Shown here piece by piece: positions 59,061 to 64,000 of a DNA stretch of 64,000 nt. The notes beneath the pieces were generated by a model. It searched no databases, had not been told where the DNA came from, and saw only the letters and a program-made list of their open reading frames with translations. The DNA comes from an uncultured Pelagibacteraceae bacterium. Its GTDB lineage: Bacteria; Pseudomonadota; Alphaproteobacteria; Pelagibacterales; Pelagibacteraceae. The number at the start of each line of letters is the position of its first letter. The first letter of the stretch is position 1. A program made the position numbers and the translations under genes. The stretch is from assembly GCA_902557995.1 (NCBI GenBank), contig CACECL010000001.1:98904-162903 (forward strand). The letters are read 5' to 3'.

Positions 59061-60092
59061 ATGTCTGAAACTGTAATTAAATGTGAATCGGTGTACAAAA
59101 TTTTTGGAGAAAATGCCAAAAAGATGCTTGATGAGTCTAATGGCAATGTGGATGCTAAAACTTTTCAAGAAAAAGGGTGTATAGTTGGAGTCAACAATGC
59201 TTCTTTTGAAGTCGCAAAAGGAGAAATGTTAGTAGTTATGGGATTGTCTGGCTCTGGTAAATCAACTTTGCTTAGATGCATATCAAGACTAACAGATGCG
59301 ACAGGTGGAAAAATTTTTATAGAGGGCCAAGATCTACTTCAGCTAAACAATAAAGAATTAATTGAACTTAGAAGAAGCAAAATGGGAATGGTTTTTCAAA
59401 GCTTTGCTTTGCTGCCTCATAAAACAGTTGTTGAAAACATTGCTTTCCCATTGCAGATAAAAGGCATTGAGATTGAAGAGAGTATTAGTAGAGCGATGGA
59501 AATGGTAAAATTAGTCGGACTTGATGGAAGAGAAAACTATTTTCCAAGAGAACTTTCAGGCGGGCAACAACAAAGAGTAGGGATCGCAAGATCATTAGCT
59601 GTGGAACCAGATATATGGTTTTTAGATGAACCTTTTTCTGCATTAGATCCATTAATAAGAAAAGAAATGCAGGATGAATTTTTAAGACTTCAGGAAAAAT
59701 TACAAAAAACAATTATGTTCATTACCCATGATTTTGATGAGGCATTAAAGTTAGCTGATCGAATAGCAATTATGAAAGATGGGATAATTGAACAATTAGA
59801 TACTCCCGCAAATATTGTACTAAATCCTGCAACCGAATATGTAAGAAAGTTTACCGAAGAAGTCCCAAGAGAGAAAGTTTTGGTTATCGAGGATGTAATG
59901 GATTCTTCAAACAAAGTTGACTTGGGTGATTTAAAGGTTTCAAAAGATGATATTATAGAAAATGTTGCAGAAAAAATTCTTACTCAAGAAAAAACAGTAG
60001 GAGTAGTAGACTCTCAGAATAAAATAGTAGGTTCAATTAAACCCTCAAAAATAATTGATACAGTATTTGGAGGAAGAAAAAACGGTAGTTAA
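59061..60092 (+). CDS. tmoV: TMAO ABC transporter ATP-binding protein
   Basis: The 343-residue ATPase has Walker A GLSGSGKST (near residue 60), signature LSGGQQQR, Walker B IWFLDEPFSALDP and H-loop MFITHDFDEAL. A CBS-like C-terminal part follows, with residues GVVDSQNKIVGSI. It resembles the ProV-like gene at 12104 but is a different copy. It lies 3 bp before the large permease gene and after the MORN pair, and with tmoX it forms the importer that drives TMAO uptake. Confidence 0.85.
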   Translation: MSETVIKCESVYKIFGENAKKMLDESNGNVDAKTFQEKGCIVGVNNASFEVAKGEMLVVMGLSGSGKSTLLRCISRLTDATGGKIFIEGQDLLQLNNKELIELRRSKMGMVFQSFALLPHKTVVENIAFPLQIKGIEIEESISRAMEMVKLVGLDGRENYFPRELSGGQQQRVGIARSLAVEPDIWFLDEPFSALDPLIRKEMQDEFLRLQEKLQKTIMFITHDFDEALKLADRIAIMKDGIIEQLDTPANIVLNPATEYVRKFTEEVPREKVLVIEDVMDSSNKVDLGDLKVSKDDIIENVAEKILTQEKTVGVVDSQNKIVGSIKPSKIIDTVFGGRKNGS

Positions 60093-60095
60093 AAT

Positions 60096-62249
60096 ATGGA
60101 GTATTTAAAAAAATATCCAAAATTATTCCAATGGTTATTTTTATTAGTTGTATTTTTTGCTTTATGCTTTGCTATTGATGTTCCTGAAACTTATAAATTC
60201 ATAAGAGGTCAGGCTGAATTTGTTAAAGATCCAAACCAAAGTGTTTACTTTTTTTTAGGAAAAGAAGTTAGATATTATGCCTTTGATGTATTTTGGAGAT
60301 TACCTCCACTACTAGGATGGCTACCTATCTGGATAAACGATTCTTTATTCTTCTTAATGAATGAGTGGATGCCAATGGAGTTTTGGAATGAAGATACTCA
60401 AGAGTTTAAAACTCGACCATTATTATTAGAGATAAGTAGAAATTTAACTTCGATTATGACTTTTTTAATTGAATTAATTAGAGAGATTCTATTGGGTGGT
60501 TTAGAAACTATAGTTGCATTCACAAGTTGGAATTTTGTTGATGCTTATCCATGGATAAAATTACCTGGTTTGCCTTGGACTATTGTTGCTGCTGGAGCAA
60601 CAATACTTTCATATAAATTAAGTGGAAAAGGATTAGCTTTGTTTGCAGGTTTAACAATGACTTATATTTCAATATTTGGTCAATGGAAACCTTCAATGCA
60701 AACACTTTCATTTATATTGGTAGCAGTTCCATTATCATTCGCTTTTGGTATCAGCTTAGGAATTGCAGCATATAAAAGTAAAAGAGTTGAAAAAGCCTTG
60801 TACCCAATTCTTTTAGTGATGCAAACTATGCCACAATACGCCGTATTAGTTCCTGCCCTAGTTCTATTTGGTGTTGGTGATCATGCAGCTGTAATAATTA
60901 CAATGGTAGTTGCGGTTCCACCTATGATATTATTGACAATATTAGGCTTGAGAGCAATACCTCCAGAAGTTATTGAGGCCGGAAGGATGAGTGGCTGTAC
61001 TAACTGGCAATTAATGTTTAAGGTATTAATTCCAACAGCTAGAAGAGATATTTTAATTGGGGTTAACCAAGTTATTATGGTTTGTTTTTCAATGGCAGTT
61101 ATATCTGCTTTTATTGGTGCCAAAGGTTTAGGATTTAATTTATTGTTAGCTTTGAACCAACTTAATATTGGATTAGCATTGGAAGCAGGATTGTGTATTA
61201 GTTTAATTGCAATTCTTCTTGATAAAATGTCTTTAGCTTGGGCAAATAAACAAACAGATTATTTTGGTAATTTAACATTTTTCCAAAGAAATAAAAACGT
61301 AATATTTTTTGCAGCTTCATTCGTGATTGGAATAATTCTTGCATATGTTGGGACTTATATTTTCAAAGGTAGTTTTAATTACTTGTTTGAAATTCCACAC
61401 AATAAAGGAATATCAACAGCAGATTTTTGGAATAAAGGAGTTGATTGGATTTTTGATACTTTCTTTGTGTATATTAAAGCATTCAATACATGGTTAATTC
61501 AAGATGTGCTTCAGCCGATGAGAGCTTTATATTTAAGAATGCCTGCAGTTGCTACATTGGTTCTAGCAGTTGGAGCAGGATACTTAATTGGAGGAATTCG
61601 ATCAGCGTTAGTTGTTGCTGCATTGACTTTATTTATAGCATTAAGTCCATGGTGGGATAGAGCACTTGTAACGTTATACATGGCAACTTTTGGTGTAGTT
61701 ATTTCTTGTTTAATAGGATTTACAGTTGGAACATTATGTTTTCAAAACAAAAAATCTGCAGCATTTATGCTAGGTGTTTGTGATATATTTCAAACATTCC
61801 CATCATTTGTATATTTAATTCCTGTAATGATGCTTTTTGGAATTACAGATACATCTGTTTTAATTGCTGTAATTGTCTATGCAACAATTCCTGCAACTAG
61901 ATACACAATTGAAGGCTTGAGAAGTGTTCCTGTTGGTCTACATGAAGCTGCAACAATGTCTGGGGTAAATAAATTTCAAAGATTAACAAAAATTGAGTTT
62001 CCATTAGCATTTCCACATATGATGCTTGGTTTAAATCAAACAATAGTTTTTGCTTTATTTATGGTGATAATTGGAGCCTTCATTGGAACAGAGGATCTTG
62101 GTCAATATATTTTAAAAGCACTTTCTGATAAAAACGGAGCAGGGATTGGTTTAACTCTCGGTATCTGCGTTGCGTTTATAGGATTGATTTTTGATAATTT
62201 GATTAGAACTTGGGTTGAAAAAAGAAAAAAACATCTTGGCATAGCTTAG
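60096..62249 (+). CDS. tmoW: TMAO ABC transporter permease with two fused permease domains
   Basis: The 717-residue protein contains two ProW-like permease halves, one near residues 200-380 (EAGRMSGCTNWQLMFKVLIP) and one near 540-705 (EAATMSGVNKFQRLTKIEFP). Each has its own EAA-type loop and preceding helices. The double length replaces a homodimer by a single chain and is known for TmoW. It ends 4 bp before glpK. The tmoX and tmoV genes complete the transporter. Confidence 0.85.
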   Translation: MEYLKKYPKLFQWLFLLVVFFALCFAIDVPETYKFIRGQAEFVKDPNQSVYFFLGKEVRYYAFDVFWRLPPLLGWLPIWINDSLFFLMNEWMPMEFWNEDTQEFKTRPLLLEISRNLTSIMTFLIELIREILLGGLETIVAFTSWNFVDAYPWIKLPGLPWTIVAAGATILSYKLSGKGLALFAGLTMTYISIFGQWKPSMQTLSFILVAVPLSFAFGISLGIAAYKSKRVEKALYPILLVMQTMPQYAVLVPALVLFGVGDHAAVIITMVVAVPPMILLTILGLRAIPPEVIEAGRMSGCTNWQLMFKVLIPTARRDILIGVNQVIMVCFSMAVISAFIGAKGLGFNLLLALNQLNIGLALEAGLCISLIAILLDKMSLAWANKQTDYFGNLTFFQRNKNVIFFAASFVIGIILAYVGTYIFKGSFNYLFEIPHNKGISTADFWNKGVDWIFDTFFVYIKAFNTWLIQDVLQPMRALYLRMPAVATLVLAVGAGYLIGGIRSALVVAALTLFIALSPWWDRALVTLYMATFGVVISCLIGFTVGTLCFQNKKSAAFMLGVCDIFQTFPSFVYLIPVMMLFGITDTSVLIAVIVYATIPATRYTIEGLRSVPVGLHEAATMSGVNKFQRLTKIEFPLAFPHMMLGLNQTIVFALFMVIIGAFIGTEDLGQYILKALSDKNGAGIGLTLGICVAFIGLIFDNLIRTWVEKRKKHLGIA

Positions 62250-62253
62250 TATT

Positions 62254-63732
62254 TTGAAAAAATTTATTGTCTCCATTGATCAAGGAACAACCTCATCTAG
62301 AGTAGTTTTGTTTGATACTAAAGGAAACATTAAATTTATTTCACAATATGAATTTAAACAATATTTTCCTAGAAATGGCTGGGTAGAACATAATCCAAAT
62401 GAAATTTGGTTGACAACACTTAAAGCATTAAGACAAGTAATTAAAAAAGCTAAAAGCTTAAAAGGTCATATACTTACTATTGGAATTACAAATCAAAGAG
62501 AAACTACAATCTTGTGGAATAAAAAAACTGGAAAACCTATTTATAATGCGATCGTTTGGCAAGATAGAAGAACCCAGGAATATTGTAAATCTCTAAAGAA
62601 TAAAAATTATGAAAATACTTTCAGAAAAAAAACAGGGTTATTTATAGATCCTTATTTTTCTGCCACTAAAATAAAATGGATTTTAGATAATGTAAAAGTT
62701 TCAAAAAAGTTACTAAAAACTAATAATTTATTGTTTGGTACAGTAGATACCTTCTTAATCTGGAAATTAACTAAAGGTAAACAGCATTTAACCGAAGCTA
62801 CCAATGCAAGTAGAACCATGTTATTTAATATCAATAAAAATAAATGGGATAATGAAATATTACAGAAATTAAAAATTCCAAAGAGTATATTGCCAAAGGT
62901 AAAAAATTCTGCAGATAATTTTGGAAAAACAGACAAGAGAGTTATAGAAAAAGAAATACCCATTTCAGCTGTTTTAGGAGATCAACAAGCAGCTGCTGTG
63001 GGCCAAGCTTGTTTTGAAAAAGGATCTATAAAAAGCACTTATGGTACCGGTGCTTTTGTAATAATGAACACCGGATCAAAAAAAATAAATTCAAAAAATA
63101 AGTTATTAACTACAATTTGTTATCGATTGAATAACAAGACCACGTATGCGCTTGAAGGATCTATTTTCATAGCAGGAGCAGGCGTACAATGGTTAAGGGA
63201 TAAAATTAAATTAATTAACAATGCTTATGAAACTGAAAAAATAGCAAAATCAACAAAAAGTAATAATGAAGTTTATATTGTCCCGGCTTTTAGTGGAATA
63301 GGTGCACCCTATTGGAGACCTGATGCAAGAGGTTTAATAACAGGACTTACAAGAGATAGTGATTGGAAAACTTTAGTGAGAGCAACCGTTGAGTCAGTTG
63401 CTTATCAAAGTTATGACTTATTTTATTCAATGAATAAAGATGGTTTAAAGCCCAGGATAGTAAAGATTGATGGGGGCATGGTAGCTAATAATTGGTTTTC
63501 ACAATTTTTGTCAGATGTAATTAATTTAAAAGTAATTCGACCTAAAGTCTTAGAAACCACTGCTCTCGGAGCAGCTTTATTTGCAGGTTATCAAGTAGGA
63601 GAATTCAAATCATTAAATCAGATTAAAAATACATGGAAGAAAGATAAAGCTTTTAAGCCAAAAATTAATAAAAAACTTAGAAATCATATATTGCATGGTT
63701 GGAAGCAAGCAATTAAAAAAACCTTAGCATAA
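62254..63732 (+). CDS. glpK: Glycerol kinase
   Basis: The 492-residue protein is a full FGGY kinase: VSIDQGTTSSRVVLFD at the start, TNQRETTILWNK, ALEGSIFIAGAGVQWLRD, and GIGAPYWRPDARGLITGLTR. It converts glycerol to glycerol-3-phosphate. It uses a TTG start, since the first ATG is far inside the conserved start. It is followed 8 bp later by a gpsA-like gene, giving a two-gene glycerol route. The cytosolic phosphodiesterase at 16517 could also supply glycerol-3-phosphate. Confidence 0.9.
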   Translation: MKKFIVSIDQGTTSSRVVLFDTKGNIKFISQYEFKQYFPRNGWVEHNPNEIWLTTLKALRQVIKKAKSLKGHILTIGITNQRETTILWNKKTGKPIYNAIVWQDRRTQEYCKSLKNKNYENTFRKKTGLFIDPYFSATKIKWILDNVKVSKKLLKTNNLLFGTVDTFLIWKLTKGKQHLTEATNASRTMLFNINKNKWDNEILQKLKIPKSILPKVKNSADNFGKTDKRVIEKEIPISAVLGDQQAAAVGQACFEKGSIKSTYGTGAFVIMNTGSKKINSKNKLLTTICYRLNNKTTYALEGSIFIAGAGVQWLRDKIKLINNAYETEKIAKSTKSNNEVYIVPAFSGIGAPYWRPDARGLITGLTRDSDWKTLVRATVESVAYQSYDLFYSMNKDGLKPRIVKIDGGMVANNWFSQFLSDVINLKVIRPKVLETTALGAALFAGYQVGEFKSLNQIKNTWKKDKAFKPKINKKLRNHILHGWKQAIKKTLA

Positions 63733-63740
63733 AGATAAAA

Positions 63741-64000
63741 ATGAAAAAAATATTAATTGTTGGAGCAGGAGCTATGGGGGCTGCTTTCTCAATACCATTA
63801 CTGGATAACGGTCACTCGGTTGCTTTAACAGAGCTATACAACTTTAAATTATTACAAAAATTAAACTCAAAAAAAAAATATCATCCATCATTAAATATAA
63901 ATTTACCAAAAAAATTAAAAATAAATAAATTTTCAAGTGACATTTTAAATCGCAAATGGGACTTGATTGTAATTGCTGTAAGCTCAATTGGAATAGACTT
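63741..64000 (+). CDS. gpsA: NAD(P)-dependent glycerol-3-phosphate dehydrogenase-like protein (3' end outside window)
   Basis: Only about 86 residues are visible. The N-terminus KKILIVGAGAMGAAFSIPLL has the Rossmann dinucleotide motif, followed by DNGHSVALTE and a DLIVIAVSSIGID region. The order of elements, including HPSLNINLPKKLK, resembles GpsA. Ketopantoate reductase is an alternative. It follows glpK by 8 bp, which fits conversion between glycerol-3-phosphate and dihydroxyacetone phosphate. The gene continues past the window. Confidence 0.7.
   Translation, partial: MKKILIVGAGAMGAAFSIPLLDNGHSVALTELYNFKLLQKLNSKKKYHPSLNINLPKKLKINKFSSDILNRKWDLIVIAVSSIGID

Noticed and set aside
1-64000. tRNA, rRNA, CRISPR arrays, insertion sequences or prophage
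   Set aside because: The gaps between genes are too short and lack the expected structures; no transposase, integrase or phage protein is coded.

Overview
The window looks like the chromosome of a streamlined marine alphaproteobacterium of the SAR11 (Candidatus Pelagibacter) type. It is very AT-rich. Genes are packed with 0-130 bp gaps or 1-4 bp start/stop overlaps. There is no insertion sequence, phage gene, CRISPR array, tRNA or rRNA, and no gene-free stretch exceeds 300 bp. The content is osmolyte and methylamine catabolism fed by periplasmic-binding-protein ABC transporters. The organism call rests on gene content and style, since no marker rRNA is present.

Region 1 (1-9434) is rich in oxygen-using enzymes. 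A minus-strand run carries two tandem EamA-type exporters, an isopenicillin-N-synthase-like 2-oxoglutarate oxygenase, a luciferase-like flavin monooxygenase and a truncated thiamine-diphosphate enzyme. Beside it lie a ureohydrolase and a tightly coupled operon: hotdog thioesterase, TauD-type dioxygenase, PhnZ/TmpB-like HD-domain oxygenase, and choline-dehydrogenase-like GMC flavoenzyme. The TauD plus HD-oxygenase pair resembles known two-step oxidative C-P bond cleavage modules and is the best candidate for an undescribed pathway.

Region 2 (8967-20424) is a quaternary-amine block. It has the thioesterase, a BKACE enzyme and L-carnitine dehydrogenase (together carnitine to glycine betaine), an SDR, a ProVWX-type importer, a gamma-butyrobetaine-hydroxylase-like dioxygenase, a glycerophosphodiester phosphodiesterase, an aldehyde dehydrogenase, a beta-hydroxyacid dehydrogenase and another EamA transporter. 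Together they would channel carnitine, butyrobetaine and choline-type compounds to glycine betaine.

Region 3 (20482-35200) holds EutA and DoeA (ectoine-hydrolase family), a Pot-type ABC importer, a bifunctional beta-oxidation protein, a membrane-anchored cyclophilin and a putative secreted zincin, a second ureohydrolase with an aldehyde dehydrogenase, an ArgE-like deacylase, CsaA and a LysE-family exporter.

Region 4 (35202-43144) is housekeeping: aconitase, a YfgM-like membrane protein, a BamB-like lipoprotein, a cupin, ZapE, a YjbQ protein and DNA photolyase.

Region 5 (43149-62249) is for methylated amines: diaminopropionate ammonia-lyase-like enzyme, GmaS-like ligase, Amt transporter with small membrane proteins, N-methylglutamate synthase MgsABC with an extra small protein and a second glutamine-synthetase-like ligase, an FAD amine oxidoreductase, a MarR-like regulator, TMAO demethylase Tdm and the TMAO importer TmoX/TmoV/TmoW. 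TMAO imported by Tmo would be demethylated by Tdm to dimethylamine and formaldehyde. Methylamine nitrogen would then pass through GmaS and Mgs. Neither Tmm nor the multi-subunit N-methylglutamate dehydrogenase lies in the window.

Region 6 (62254-64000) begins glycerol metabolism with glpK and a partial gpsA-like gene.

A recurring regulatory feature is that each of the three ABC transporters with a binding-protein gene here has a strong hairpin directly after that gene. This suggests the binding protein is made in excess over the membrane parts.
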